Source: Hymenobacter mucosus | GTDB lineage: Bacteria > Bacteroidota > Bacteroidia > Cytophagales > Hymenobacteraceae | NCBI RefSeq assembly: GCF_900188255.1 | Contig: NZ_FZNS01000002.1 | Span: 682,001-746,000 of the forward strand | Direction of reading: 5' to 3' | Length of the DNA stretch: 64,000 bases | Shown here: positions 16,237 through 24,970 of the stretch, one piece after another | Numbering within the stretch: the stretch's first letter is position 1 | How the letters are laid out: the number at the start of each line of letters is the position of its first letter | Notes under the pieces: generated by a model | Database searches by the model: none | The model's input: only the letters and a program-made list of their open reading frames with translations | What the model was told of the DNA's origin: nothing | Translations under genes and position numbers: made by a program

Positions 16237-18273
16237 CTAGTCGCGCTTGGTTTTGAGCACTTGCTTCAGGGCAGCCAGTTCATCGCGGAGTTTGGCAGCG
16301 GTTAGGAAGTCAAGGTCTTTGGCAGCAGCTTCCATTTGCTTTTCCGTTTGCTTAATTAGCTTCTCCAGGTCTGGCTTGCTCATGACGGATACTACGGGCT
16401 CGGCGGCAATAGCCAGGGTCACATCATCGGAAGGGCCAGCATACCCTTGGGGTTCCGTGATGCGGTAGTCCGACAACGAGGTTTGCTCCATAATGGCTTC
16501 GCGGGATTTGCGCACGGTACGCGGCGTGATGTTGTGCTCCTCGTTGTAGGAAATCTGTGTAGCGCGGCGGCGATTTGTTTCGTCAATGGCCCGCTGCATG
16601 GAACCCGTAATACGGTCGGCGTACATAATAACCTTGCCCCGGTCATTACGCGCGGCGCGGCCCATGGTCTGGATAAGGCTGCGCTGGTCACGCAAGAAGC
16701 CTTCCTTATCAGCGTCAAGAATGGCTACCAGGCTCACCTCAGGCAAGTCGAGTCCTTCCCGGAGCAGGTTCACGCCAATGAGTACGTCAATTTCGCCGAG
16801 GCGAAGCTGCCGCAGAATTTCTACCCGGTCCAAAGTTTTTACATCGGAGTGCACGTAGCTCGACTTGATACCGAGGCGCTCCATGTATTTCTGCAGCTCC
16901 TCGGCCATGCGCTTGGTCAGAGTAGTCACCAGCACCCGATCACCTTGCTTCACGCGGTTGTCTACTTCGTCCAGCAGGTCGTCAATTTGATTGATGCTGG
17001 GTCGGATGTCGATTTCCGGGTCAAGCAGGCCAGTAGGCCGAATGATCTGTTCTACTACTACCCCATTGGCTTGGGTTAATTCATAGTCGGCCGGGGTAGC
17101 CGATACAAACACGGCCTGCCGGTACATGCTTTCAAACTCATTGAACGTTAGGGGGCGGTTGTCGAAAGCAGAAGGTAAGCGGAAGCCGTACTCAATAAGG
17201 GCAGCCTTGCGGCTCCGGTCGCCACCCCACATAGCCCGAATCTGAGGCATAGTAGCGTGGCTCTCGTCCACTACAAGTAGGAAGTCATCGGGAAAGTAGT
17301 CGAGTAGGCAGAAGGGACGCGAGCCGGGCTGGCGGCCGTCGAAGTAGCGCGAGTAGTTCTCGATGCCGGAGCAGTAGCCTAGCTCGCGAATCATTTCCAA
17401 GTCAAATTCCGTGCGCTCCATGATGCGTTTGGCCTCAGAATCGCGTCCCTCTTTTTCGAAGTAGGCGTGCTGCTGCACCATGTCGTACTGAATTTCCTTG
17501 ATTGCCTGGTTCAGGGTGTCTTTGCCCGTCACAAACAAGTTGGCCGGGTAGAGGGTCACTGACTTTTCGTCGCCGAGCTTTTTGCCGCTGGCTGGGTCAA
17601 TCTTATGGATGGCTTCTATCTCGTCGCCGTAAAAGAAGATACGGTACGCGTGGTCGGCATAGGCCGGAAACAGGTCTACAGTGTCGCCCTTCACACGGAA
17701 GGTACCGCGCGTGAATTCTGCTTCGGTGCGGGAGTACAGAATCTGCACAAAGGAATACAGCAAGTTGTTGCGCGAGTACCGCAGGCCCGGCGCCAGGTAA
17801 ATCACGTTTTTGCCGAACTCTTCTGGATTGCCAATGCCGTAGATGCACGAGACGGAAGCTACTACAATTACATCGCGCCGCCCACTCAGGAGCGTGGAGG
17901 TGCAGTGCAGCCGCAGCTTCTCAATCTCTTGGTTGATGGCCAAATCTTTCTCAATAAAGACGTCGGTGCTGGCAATGTAGGCCTCGGGCTGGTAGTAGTC
18001 GTAGTAACTGATGTAGTACTCGACGGCGTTGTTGGGGAAGAACTGCTTGAACTCGCCGTAAAGTTGGGCCGCCAGCGTTTTGTTGTGGCACAGCACAAGG
18101 GCGGGCCGGCCTGTTTCGGCAATAACGTTGGCCATTGTAAAGGTTTTGCCCGTGCCCGTGGCCCCAAGCAGCACCTGCGCCGGCTCACCATTGTTCACAC
18201 CCTCTACCAGTTGGGCAATGGCCTGGGGCTGGTCGCCGGTGGGTTTGAATTCTGAGGTCAGTTGATATTGCAT
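16237..18273 (-). CDS. uvrB: UvrABC excinuclease subunit B
   Basis: A 678-residue nucleotide-excision repair helicase-like subunit that receives damaged DNA from UvrA and recruits UvrC. It shows Walker A GATGTGKT at residues 37-44, the damage-probing beta hairpin (YYDYYQPEAYIASTDVFIEK), helicase motifs VVDESHATMPQ, VLVTTLTKRMAEEL, GVNLLREGLDLPEVSLVAI and QTMGRAARN. The C-terminal UVR motif (LEKLIKQTEKQMEAAAKDLD) contacts UvrC. The length is typical and the MQYQLTSEFKPTGDQPQAI start matches the family. It appears monocistronic. Confidence 0.98.
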   Translation of the reverse strand: MQYQLTSEFKPTGDQPQAIAQLVEGVNNGEPAQVLLGATGTGKTFTMANVIAETGRPALVLCHNKTLAAQLYGEFKQFFPNNAVEYYISYYDYYQPEAYIASTDVFIEKDLAINQEIEKLRLHCTSTLLSGRRDVIVVASVSCIYGIGNPEEFGKNVIYLAPGLRYSRNNLLYSFVQILYSRTEAEFTRGTFRVKGDTVDLFPAYADHAYRIFFYGDEIEAIHKIDPASGKKLGDEKSVTLYPANLFVTGKDTLNQAIKEIQYDMVQQHAYFEKEGRDSEAKRIMERTEFDLEMIRELGYCSGIENYSRYFDGRQPGSRPFCLLDYFPDDFLLVVDESHATMPQIRAMWGGDRSRKAALIEYGFRLPSAFDNRPLTFNEFESMYRQAVFVSATPADYELTQANGVVVEQIIRPTGLLDPEIDIRPSINQIDDLLDEVDNRVKQGDRVLVTTLTKRMAEELQKYMERLGIKSSYVHSDVKTLDRVEILRQLRLGEIDVLIGVNLLREGLDLPEVSLVAILDADKEGFLRDQRSLIQTMGRAARNDRGKVIMYADRITGSMQRAIDETNRRRATQISYNEEHNITPRTVRKSREAIMEQTSLSDYRITEPQGYAGPSDDVTLAIAAEPVVSVMSKPDLEKLIKQTEKQMEAAAKDLDFLTAAKLRDELAALKQVLKTKRD

Positions 18274-18367
18274 GCAGGAAGAGAAGGTATGACGAAACCG
18301 CCTGGATCATCGGTCAACAGGCCAGCCTAGGATAACTGCATTAGCAAAGTGTAGGTTTCTTGGGAAA

Positions 18368-18396
18368 CAAAAAAACCTGCCCGCGATGCGGACAGG
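18368..18396 (-). terminator. Terminator of the 18421 lipoprotein gene
   Basis: On the minus strand a 9-bp stem CCTGTCCGC/GCGGGCAGG (one G-U pair) with a 3-base loop is followed by a T8 run. Confidence 0.8.
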
Positions 18397-18420
18397 TGTT
18401 GCGCAACCACTACCTCCTAG

Positions 18421-18843
18421 CTAGCGTGGAGTAAGGCGTAACGTAGCCGTTGAGGGCTTACTAGCGGTAGCAGCACTTGGATACGGATCGACGGAAGCTA
18501 ACACAAGCCAGTACGGCACGGCCTCTATTACCACGGCGGCTGAGTCATTCTGGCAAGCGCCTAGGCACAGCGAGGTAAGTTGTGCGTCTCCGGTTGCACC
18601 CCGCAATTCCACCTCGGCCAAAGCTTGCCCTTGCCAAATGCACTGCATGTTGGTGGGGCAACGCGAATCAGAAAGCTTGGCGACTCGCAGCAGCACCGAT
18701 TTACCAGCGGTTTTAACAGTAGCACTCTGACTAGCCCGGAGTTTTACTGTGCCATCGATGACAGGCGTGACGTCGTTTTTTTGGCATTGCACTAGGCCCA
18801 ACGCAGCCCAGAAAAGCACAAGGACTAGTAACGTTTTCATCAT
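18421..18843 (-). CDS. Hypothetical lipoprotein with a paired-Cys core
   Basis: A 140-residue lipoprotein: signal sequence with lipobox GLVQC (Cys 20), then a small beta-rich domain. The segment SRCPTNMQCIWQGQALAEVEL is a recurrent pattern in small exported proteins of Bacteroidota and Proteobacteria (C-P-x4-C-x-W-x-G), and a second Cys pair occurs in SLCLGACQND. The four Cys probably form two disulfides in the periplasm. The function is unknown. Two adjacent ATGs (18843 and 18840) are equally possible starts. A second unrelated lipoprotein gene lies just upstream on the same strand. Confidence 0.7.
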   Translation of the reverse strand: MMKTLLVLVLFWAALGLVQCQKNDVTPVIDGTVKLRASQSATVKTAGKSVLLRVAKLSDSRCPTNMQCIWQGQALAEVELRGATGDAQLTSLCLGACQNDSAAVVIEAVPYWLVLASVDPYPSAATASKPSTATLRLTPR

Positions 18844-18889
18844 CTAGCAGATCTTAGAACAACGAAGCAGAACAAGCTCCTTGCTTAGG

Positions 18890-19255
18890 TTAACGAGGGT
18901 CGCGCCAGACTAGTACAGGGTTGGTTGCGGCAGCAGCAAAGTCGCTGCATCGGCCGTCGCCTTGGTTGGCGGTACCGCCGCTGGCCGCACACAGTATGTT
19001 GCCGCACCCGTCGAATAAGTAGTTGTAGTTGTTGCAGCAGCCCCCCGTAACAAGGTACACCGTTTGGCCGTGGTAAGTGTACTGGGTTACTTCGGCAGCG
19101 GGCGTCTGCTTGGGCTTTTGTTGGAGCTGTTCAATTAGGGTATTAGAAAAATTAGCGGGACAGGCATTATTACCCAGGGAATCTAACTCACTGCTGCAGG
19201 CAACCATACTGGTCCATAGCAGTAGCAGCCCCAGGAGGCTAAGAAGGCGGTTCAT
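18890..19255 (-). CDS. Cys-rich lipoprotein, DUF6970-like
   Basis: A 121-residue lipoprotein with lipobox SMVAC (Cys 20). The mature part has the pattern of a small family I recall as DUF6970: VTQYTYHGQTVYLV, then GGCCNNYNYLFDGCGNILCA, GGTANQGDGRCSDF and an end in LVWRDPR. The six or more cysteines suggest a disulfide-bonded periplasmic or surface domain. The function is unknown. Same strand and close to the lipoprotein at 18421 (46 bases), possibly one transcript. Confidence 0.7.
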   Translation of the reverse strand: MNRLLSLLGLLLLWTSMVACSSELDSLGNNACPANFSNTLIEQLQQKPKQTPAAEVTQYTYHGQTVYLVTGGCCNNYNYLFDGCGNILCAASGGTANQGDGRCSDFAAAATNPVLVWRDPR

Positions 19256-19303
19256 GATATGTTGAAAAGCGAAATCAACTCTGAATATAGCGCGTAAAAT
19301 AAC

Positions 19304-20965
19304 TTAGTGAATGGGTGCTACAGGCCGGTTGGCACCAAATTCTACGCTTGCCTCAATTCCTACACTATATGGGCGGCTTTGATTTCTCATTGACTGCGCG
19401 GGTCGCGCATTCATGGTGTTAAAACCCGCATCAGCAGTAGGCCCTACCGACACGCTCCAGGAAGCCGCTGCCGGCTGGTAGCGCATGCCCGCTCCGCCGC
19501 GCCCAGAAACCAACACTTGGCGGTAGGGAGATTCGGCGGTAGTGAGGGTATAGGTGCGGGTAGCTTCTGGAGCACCGCCCAGCTCTGAGCGGCTACCTAG
19601 CAGCAGGTTTACGGCAGCTCCTACTTTGGCGTAAAGCGATACACCCGGCCGGCTAGAGGCATAGCGCACCTCCACCGGAATACCCGCCGTACGGTAGCGG
19701 TACGTAGTAGTACGCGCTGCCTGTGGAGCCCGCGAAGCGAAGCTAGGCCGAGGGCTAAAAAGGGCATTAGCAGCGGTGAGACCTACTTGCTTGCCATCAA
19801 CAAAGCCGTAGGAAGTAGCTGAAGTGGCACGTTGCTCGGCTACCTCAGCTCCCGTGCGTACACTCAACTTGCGGTTTAGCGCATAATCTACAGTAACGGC
19901 GAGACGCTGGCTAAGACCTGCCCGCAAGTTGCGACGGTACTCCGTTTCGGCGTCTTCTTGGTAGTAGTCGTTCAAGGCCAGCGTGAGCGGATCCGCCTTT
20001 ATTCTACCGTCTGCCTGGGAGAAGTTGATATTAGGATTGTAGGCACCGGCACTATAGCTGCCCCCTACACGCAGGCGGTGCCACAGCTTGGTGGGTTGCT
20101 TTTCTTCTACCGTGGGTTCGTTAGCAGCCAACATAGCTCTCTTCATGGCCGGCATTGCCAGCAACGAAGGCTTCAGTGTATCGGGTAGGCGCAAGCCAAG
20201 GGCACTGCGGAGGCGAGCCTGCAGAGCCGCCAAGCCCGAAGCTTCTTCTGAACCCAAGCCTGTTGTGGAGGCCAATCCTGTTGAGTTGGAGGTCAAGGAA
20301 AACGTAGAGGCCATAGAAGCACCAAAAGCACCACCCGCCCCGCTTTGAGAGCCTGCCCTGTAGCCAGTGCCCCCACGAGAACCCCAGTACTCGGCGGAAG
20401 CAACAGTAGTAGCACCAGTACCGATTTCCATGCCGGCAGCCTGACCCATTGCGGCCCGCGCCGTTTGGTAGGCGTCTGCTAGCGTTTCCGACAGGCTACG
20501 GTCGGCGGCGCCTGCTCTTGTCCTATTGGGAGTAGTAGTGGCTTGGGCATAAGCCGACCCCGCGGAGCCACCTTCTAGCAGACCATCTGGCGCTACGGCC
20601 GTACCGGAAGCAGTTCGGCTAGCCTGGGACAACATACCGTTGGCAGCGCCACGTCCAGCAGTGCTTGGAGCAGGGTAGTTGGCCGCTATTTCTTCTGATT
20701 GGCTGGAGCCGAACTGGCGTAGTGCTGCCCAGCCACCAAACCCGAGAGCGAGCAACAAGCAAGCAGCCGCTACCCAGCGGTGTACCACTAGGCGCCGGCG
20801 GAACGTGTTGTTTTGCTCGGACACCATTTCTAGGTCGAGTTGTTCCCAAAGGTTGCTGCGCGGAGCTACCTCGGCCTCCGCAAAGGTTTGCTGGAACAGA
20901 TATTCCAGGTCACCGGTGGGGCGCGGGTCTTGGGGAGTAGGAGTGTTAGGAGCGGAAGCTGCCAT
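19304..20965 (-). CDS. Envelope-spanning sigma-factor partner with outer-membrane beta-barrel domain
   Basis: A 553-residue protein in four parts. Residues 1-60 are cytoplasmic and anti-sigma-like (LEYLFQQTFAEAEV, LWEQLDLEM). One transmembrane helix spans residues 64-82 (WVAAACLLLALGFGGWAAL). About 160 residues of Gly/Ala/Ser/Thr-rich linker follow. From about residue 290 a C-terminal domain of alternating strands resembles small outer-membrane beta-barrels (RLRVGGSYSAGAYNPNINFS, RAGLSQRLAVTVDYALNRKL, SVGIEASVEFGANRP). The ATG at 20965 lies inside the sigma gene (20-base overlap), so translation is coupled. It probably holds or releases the ECF sigma factor in response to an envelope signal. 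This role is inferred from the overlap and topology. Confidence 0.7.
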   Translation of the reverse strand: MAASAPNTPTPQDPRPTGDLEYLFQQTFAEAEVAPRSNLWEQLDLEMVSEQNNTFRRRLVVHRWVAAACLLLALGFGGWAALRQFGSSQSEEIAANYPAPSTAGRGAANGMLSQASRTASGTAVAPDGLLEGGSAGSAYAQATTTPNRTRAGAADRSLSETLADAYQTARAAMGQAAGMEIGTGATTVASAEYWGSRGGTGYRAGSQSGAGGAFGASMASTFSLTSNSTGLASTTGLGSEEASGLAALQARLRSALGLRLPDTLKPSLLAMPAMKRAMLAANEPTVEEKQPTKLWHRLRVGGSYSAGAYNPNINFSQADGRIKADPLTLALNDYYQEDAETEYRRNLRAGLSQRLAVTVDYALNRKLSVRTGAEVAEQRATSATSYGFVDGKQVGLTAANALFSPRPSFASRAPQAARTTTYRYRTAGIPVEVRYASSRPGVSLYAKVGAAVNLLLGSRSELGGAPEATRTYTLTTAESPYRQVLVSGRGGAGMRYQPAAASWSVSVGPTADAGFNTMNARPAQSMRNQSRPYSVGIEASVEFGANRPVAPIH

Positions 20966-21647
20966 GCGTGCGTTGAGCGTCAATACGCTCTAATTTACTT
21001 TTCAAAATAGCCCGTGCGCGGGAGTACTGTGATTTGCTGGTGCCTTCAGAAATACCCAGCATGTCGCCGATTTCCTTATGCCCATACCCCTCGATAGCAA
21101 ACAGGTTGAACACCATGCGGTAGCGCGGTGCCAGGTCCTGAATCATACCTAGCAGCTCTTCAAAATTGTAATTCGATAGGGTAAACTCTTCACCTGCCAA
21201 GTCTTCCGGATACTCACCTCCGTCGCTTACCGCCACTAGGGGGGCGTTGCGGCGGTGCTGGCGCAGGGCGGCATTCACCATGATGCGGCGAATCCAGAAC
21301 TCCAACGGGCACTCCCGGCGGAAGTTCCCAAGGCTCTTGAATACGGTTAGGAATCCATCCTGCAGCACGTCTTCCGCCTCGAAAGTGGTTTGCGCATAGC
21401 GCATACACACGGCCATCATACGGCCAGCAAAACGTTCGTAGAGGTATTTCTGCATCAGGCGGCTGCCAGCTAAGCAGCCGTCAATCAGCTCCGAATCGGA
21501 GAGCTGCGAAGGCGGGGTAAGAGTACGCACAGGAGCGGATGACGACGAGGATAGGGAATCCGGGCGGGCAGCAGCGGCCCCTCCGCTACCGGGTAGTAGG
21601 CTGCGTAGCCCACCCCCAGCTCCCAAAGCAGCCGATAAAGTGCTCAT
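20946..21647 (-). CDS. ECF-type RNA polymerase sigma factor
   Basis: A 233-residue sigma-70 family member. Region 2 is visible as LMQKYLYERFAGRMMAVCMRYAQ, then EAEDVLQDGFLTVFKSLGNF and FWIRRIMVNAALRQHRR. Region 4 is APRYRMVFNLFAIEGYGHKEIG, then MLGISEGTSKSQYSRARAIL with the helix-turn-helix. The first 48 residues are a low-complexity Ser/Ala/Gly extension with no alternative ATG, so either it is truly translated or a non-ATG start is used. It overlaps the downstream membrane partner by 20 bases. The promoter it recognises cannot be read here. Confidence 0.93.
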   Translation of the reverse strand: MSTLSAALGAGGGLRSLLPGSGGAAAARPDSLSSSSSAPVRTLTPPSQLSDSELIDGCLAGSRLMQKYLYERFAGRMMAVCMRYAQTTFEAEDVLQDGFLTVFKSLGNFRRECPLEFWIRRIMVNAALRQHRRNAPLVAVSDGGEYPEDLAGEEFTLSNYNFEELLGMIQDLAPRYRMVFNLFAIEGYGHKEIGDMLGISEGTSKSQYSRARAILKSKLERIDAQRTHGSFRS

Positions 21648-22044
21648 TGGGCACGCCGACCCAGCTGGCCGGTGGTTAGTCGCTCACAAACGGCCCGCCC
21701 CTCTCTCGGAGACTCAGTACCGCTACCGTAAGGATGCTGCATACGCTGCAAAAAGTTGAATAACACGCTTATAATAAAAGCCATTTCCTGGAGGCAGGTA
21801 AGCGGCTTCACAGGTAAGAGGGCAGCAAGGCCAACAGAGGTTGCACAAGCCTAAAAAAAACATGAGCCACTGCTCATTTTTTATTATCAATCAATCTATT
21901 ACTTCTAAAAATACAGAAAAGAATAAGTAACCTAGCGAGTTGAATGTACATACACACATCAGGCGCAACCTCCGCTGTCACGCCGCGTAGGTGTAGGCGC
22001 GGCTGGTCCCCAGCTATTAGTCTTCTTTCACTTTACCCCATCCC
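21648..22044. other. 397-base divergent intergenic region
   Basis: Lies between the sigma-factor gene (minus) and wrbA (plus). I see no open frame of note and no clear TAnnTTTG box. An AT-rich stretch runs from about 21850 to 21960. The only clear structure is the terminator-like hairpin at 21853-21882. Confidence 0.5.
21853..21882. terminator. Orphan bidirectional terminator-like hairpin
   Basis: A6-8 tract, stem ATGAGC, loop CACT, stem GCTCAT, then T6. It lies between two genes transcribed away from each other, where no terminator is needed, so it may end a short unannotated transcript. Confidence 0.5.
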
Positions 22045-22656
22045 ATGAAAACGCTCATCCTGTTTTACTCAACCTATGGTCATGTCTACAAACTGGCAGA
22101 GGCTGTGGCCGAAGGTGCACGCCAAGTAGCCGGCAACGAGGTAACCATTAAGCGAGTACCCGAGACGCTGTCGCAGGCCATTTTGGACCAAACCGGCGCT
22201 ACTCAAGCACAGAAGGCTTTTGAGCACATTCCCGTAGCTACCCCAAATGAACTGGCCGAATACGACGCAATCATCTTTGGTACGCCTACGCGCTACGGCA
22301 ACCTGTGCGGACAGATGCAGGCGTTTATGGACAGCACCGGCGGTTTATGGGCCAAAGGCGCACTGGTTGGTAAGGTTGGAGGCGCTTTCGTGAGCACCGC
22401 TACCCAGCACGGTGGCCAGGAAACTACCCTGCGCGCTTTTCACACGGAGCTGCTCCACCACGGTTTTGTGATAGTAGGCCTGCCCTATGCTTGGCAGGGC
22501 CAGATGGGCCATGAGGATGTAACGGGTGGCACGCCGTATGGCGCCAGCACCGTGGCTGGTGGCCAGGGTGAGCGGCAGCCGAGCGAGAACGAACTGGAAG
22601 GCGCCCGTTTCCAGGGCCGTCATACCGCTGAAATTGCTAGCAAACTCGCGAAGTAA
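22045..22656 (+). CDS. wrbA: NAD(P)H:quinone oxidoreductase, WrbA type
   Basis: A 203-residue flavodoxin-like enzyme that carries out two-electron reduction of quinones with FMN and NAD(P)H, protecting against redox cycling. It shows the FMN phosphate loop [19 protein letters not shown], the WrbA signature [19 protein letters not shown], then [30 protein letters not shown] and [13 protein letters not shown]. The length and start ([10 protein letters not shown]) are typical. It is convergent with the LytTR gene and shares a terminator with it. Confidence 0.95.
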   Translation: MKTLILFYSTYGHVYKLAEAVAEGARQVAGNEVTIKRVPETLSQAILDQTGATQAQKAFEHIPVATPNELAEYDAIIFGTPTRYGNLCGQMQAFMDSTGGLWAKGALVGKVGGAFVSTATQHGGQETTLRAFHTELLHHGFVIVGLPYAWQGQMGHEDVTGGTPYGASTVAGGQGERQPSENELEGARFQGRHTAEIASKLAK

Positions 22657-22680
22657 TCAGCTTCATAGGTCTCACTACAC

Positions 22681-22745
22681 AGAGAAGGACGCTTCTCCTA
22701 CCCCACGACTCCCAGGAGCGTTGGGTGGGAAGAGCGTCCTTCTCT
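22681..22745. terminator. Bidirectional terminator between wrbA and the LytTR gene
   Basis: Perfect 12-bp outer stem AGAGAAGGACGC/GCGTCCTTCTCT with further imperfect pairing inside. Confidence 0.75.
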
Positions 22746-22766
22746 TATTGTATCGGCCAGACCAAC

Positions 22767-23501
22767 TCAGAGTTGGTTATAGGCACGAATGAGGTTGGTG
22801 AAGGCTTCCCGGTAAGTGTCGCCGATGGGCAGCAGGCGCCCCGCTACCTGCACCTTGCCGCGTTCTACGTGTTCAATACGGCTGAGGGCCACCAGAAATG
22901 ACTTATGGATGCGAGCAAACCGCTCGGGAGGCAGCACCTCTTCCACCCGCCGAAACGACTGTAGCGTGAGCACCTTGCCCGACGTGGTATAAATCATAAG
23001 GTATTCCTTCATGCCTTCGATGTACAGAATATCATCGAAGGCGACGCGCTGCAAGCGGTGTTCGTTTTTCACGAACATGGCATCGGGGGCAGTGGGCGTG
23101 GCATCGGCTGGGGCAACTGCGGGCGGAGCCCCTACTGACCCAACGGCGGGTAGCTGGTGCCGCACCTTTTGCACGGCTTGCATAAACCGTTCGAAGGCAA
23201 TGGGCTTGAGCAGGTAGTCGGCCGCGTTCAGCTCGTAGCTACGCACGGCGTACTGGTCGTAGGCAGTGGTGAAAATGATGCGAGGCCCCGGCTTAGGCAG
23301 CAGTTGTGCCAGTTGCACCCCCGTGAGACGGGGCATGTGAATATCCAGAAAAACGATATCAACGGGGTTATCCTGCAGAAACGCTAGCCCAGCCAGTGCA
23401 TCATCAAACTGACCTTTCAGTTCTAGCCCCGGCACCTGGGCACAGTAGTCGGCCAAGAGGTCTAAGGCCAGAGGCTCATCATCAAGGATAGCGCAGGTCA
23501 T
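22767..23501 (-). CDS. LytTR-family response regulator (module 1)
   Basis: A 244-residue two-component regulator. The receiver domain has the acidic pocket LDDE, phospho-acceptor Asp53 in VFLDIHMPRLTG, Thr in TTAYDQYAVRSYEL and Lys in DYLLKPI. After a Pro/Ala linker (residues about 124-143) a LytTR DNA-binding domain follows: EYLMIYTTSGKVLTLQSFRR, then RFARIHKSFLVAL and the end LPIGDTYREAF. It lies 51 bases downstream of its histidine kinase in one operon and is clearly paralogous to the regulator at 29575. Likely targets are the divergent ABC genes or the receptor at 26915. Confidence 0.95.
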   Translation of the reverse strand: MTCAILDDEPLALDLLADYCAQVPGLELKGQFDDALAGLAFLQDNPVDIVFLDIHMPRLTGVQLAQLLPKPGPRIIFTTAYDQYAVRSYELNAADYLLKPIAFERFMQAVQKVRHQLPAVGSVGAPPAVAPADATPTAPDAMFVKNEHRLQRVAFDDILYIEGMKEYLMIYTTSGKVLTLQSFRRVEEVLPPERFARIHKSFLVALSRIEHVERGKVQVAGRLLPIGDTYREAFTNLIRAYNQL

Positions 23502-23552
23502 GAGGGCAGCAAGGCTAAAGTGATACAGGGAGTTACGGAGGCAAGCAGCGGT

Positions 23553-24743
23553 TTAGCTCAACAAGGTAAGCGTAACGACGTGTTGGCCGGGAGTACTCTG
23601 CACGTCCAATACGTAGCGGTTGGGGTAGAGCAGTGCCAAGCGGCGGCGCAAATTGCTGAGGCCTACCCCACCCGGCTGCTCAGGCAGCTGACGCAACTCA
23701 TCGGGGGGCGCCACGTGATTCAGCACCCGAAAAGTGAGGCGGCCGCTTGGCTGCAAGACAAGGGAAATGTGCACCGCCACCGGGCGGGCCGCTAAGTCGC
23801 CGTGCTTGAAGGCATTTTCTACCAGCGGCAGCAAGAGCAGCGGGGCAATGGGGTGGGCGCAGTCGGGGGAGGTACTTTCACTATCAAAGCGAATGGCATC
23901 GGGGGCGGACGCAGGCAGACGGAGGCGCTGCAAGTCCAGAAAGGATTGTAAATGGGCCAACTCCTGGCTGAGGGGCACGGTATCGGTGCTGCTTTCGTAC
24001 AGCAGGTAGCGCATGATTTCGGAGAGGCGCAGCACCGCTTCGGGCGCCTTGTCCGACTTCCGGCTCGTAAGCGAATAGATATTATTGAGCGTGTTGAAGA
24101 GAAAGTGCGGGTTAATTTGGGTTTTGAGCATGGCTAGCTCCGTGAGCAACTGCTGATGCTCTAGCTCCCGGCGGTTGCGCAGGCCACCCAGGTAGTCGCC
24201 GGTCACGCGAAGGCCCGAACTGAAAAAAATGGTCATCAGGCCCATGATACCATAGGGAATTATCATTTCCAGGGCCTGACCTTTTGCTCGCACATCTTCC
24301 GCAGCACCGCCTACTACCCAGGATGCGCCAAAGCGCAAGGGTATATACACAAGAAGCAGCAGCACTACACCTCCGATATACGGCCCGAGCCGCCCCCGTC
24401 CCAGCGTGCGTGGTATCAGGAGCACCCAGTTAGTATAGAATACGCTAGCCGAAAGCAAGTCGGTGAGCAGGGCCCGCAGCAGTAGCATTTCCTGGGGCTG
24501 GCGGTTTTTGGGGTTGGCCTGGTTGTAGAATAGCATGAGGCCGTCTAGCAGAAACAGCACACCCCAGAACAGGATGTGCACCCACAGAGGCACCGATGCT
24601 ACCTCATCGGTGCGCGGCCACCAGTCGAGCCGGGAAAAGGCGCGCAAACGGGCGCGCCGACTGCGAGTAGGCGACGGAGCCACATCTGCAGCGGCGCTAG
24701 TTGAGCTAGAAGGCAAGACAGTTTCCACGCTGGAAGATACCAC
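23553..24743 (-). CDS. LytS-type sensor histidine kinase (module 1)
   Basis: A 396-residue inner-membrane kinase. Four hydrophobic segments lie between residues 50 and 190 (LWVHILFWGVLFLLDGLML, then around VFYTNWVLLIP, GGVVLLLLVYIPLRFG and IPYGIMGLMTIFF). A His_kinase domain follows with the phospho-acceptor in LKTQINPHFLFNTLNNIYSL, and a GHKL ATPase with PLVENAFKHGD (N box) and GGVGLSNLRRRLALLYP (G box). No periplasmic sensor domain is visible, so it probably senses something in the membrane. The first 40 residues are Ser/Arg-rich. It pairs with the LytTR regulator just downstream and resembles the kinase at 30427. Confidence 0.93.
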   Translation of the reverse strand: MVSSSVETVLPSSSTSAAADVAPSPTRSRRARLRAFSRLDWWPRTDEVASVPLWVHILFWGVLFLLDGLMLFYNQANPKNRQPQEMLLLRALLTDLLSASVFYTNWVLLIPRTLGRGRLGPYIGGVVLLLLVYIPLRFGASWVVGGAAEDVRAKGQALEMIIPYGIMGLMTIFFSSGLRVTGDYLGGLRNRRELEHQQLLTELAMLKTQINPHFLFNTLNNIYSLTSRKSDKAPEAVLRLSEIMRYLLYESSTDTVPLSQELAHLQSFLDLQRLRLPASAPDAIRFDSESTSPDCAHPIAPLLLLPLVENAFKHGDLAARPVAVHISLVLQPSGRLTFRVLNHVAPPDELRQLPEQPGGVGLSNLRRRLALLYPNRYVLDVQSTPGQHVVTLTLLS

Positions 24744-24970
24744 GCACCGCCCCTATCTGTTGCTGGGTTTCAACCAACACCCCAGCCCAGCGCACCAACG
24801 GCAGTTGCATGGGCCTGAAACTAAGATGGCTACCCCACAGAGCCCCGCAAACCGTGTTCGGTACCCGAAAGAGGGCTTTGTAGCACCGCCCCGGCGGGTT
24901 GGTTGAATACTCACCAGTAGGTATAGGGGAGCCAGTAGGTTTGCGCCGTTCCCACTGTTCTTTCTGCGCT

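Noticed and set aside
16447..18255. Long + strand open frames of 210 and 216 codons opposite uvrB
   Set aside because: They are antisense to a fully conserved uvrB, show no domain pattern, and arise from high GC third positions.
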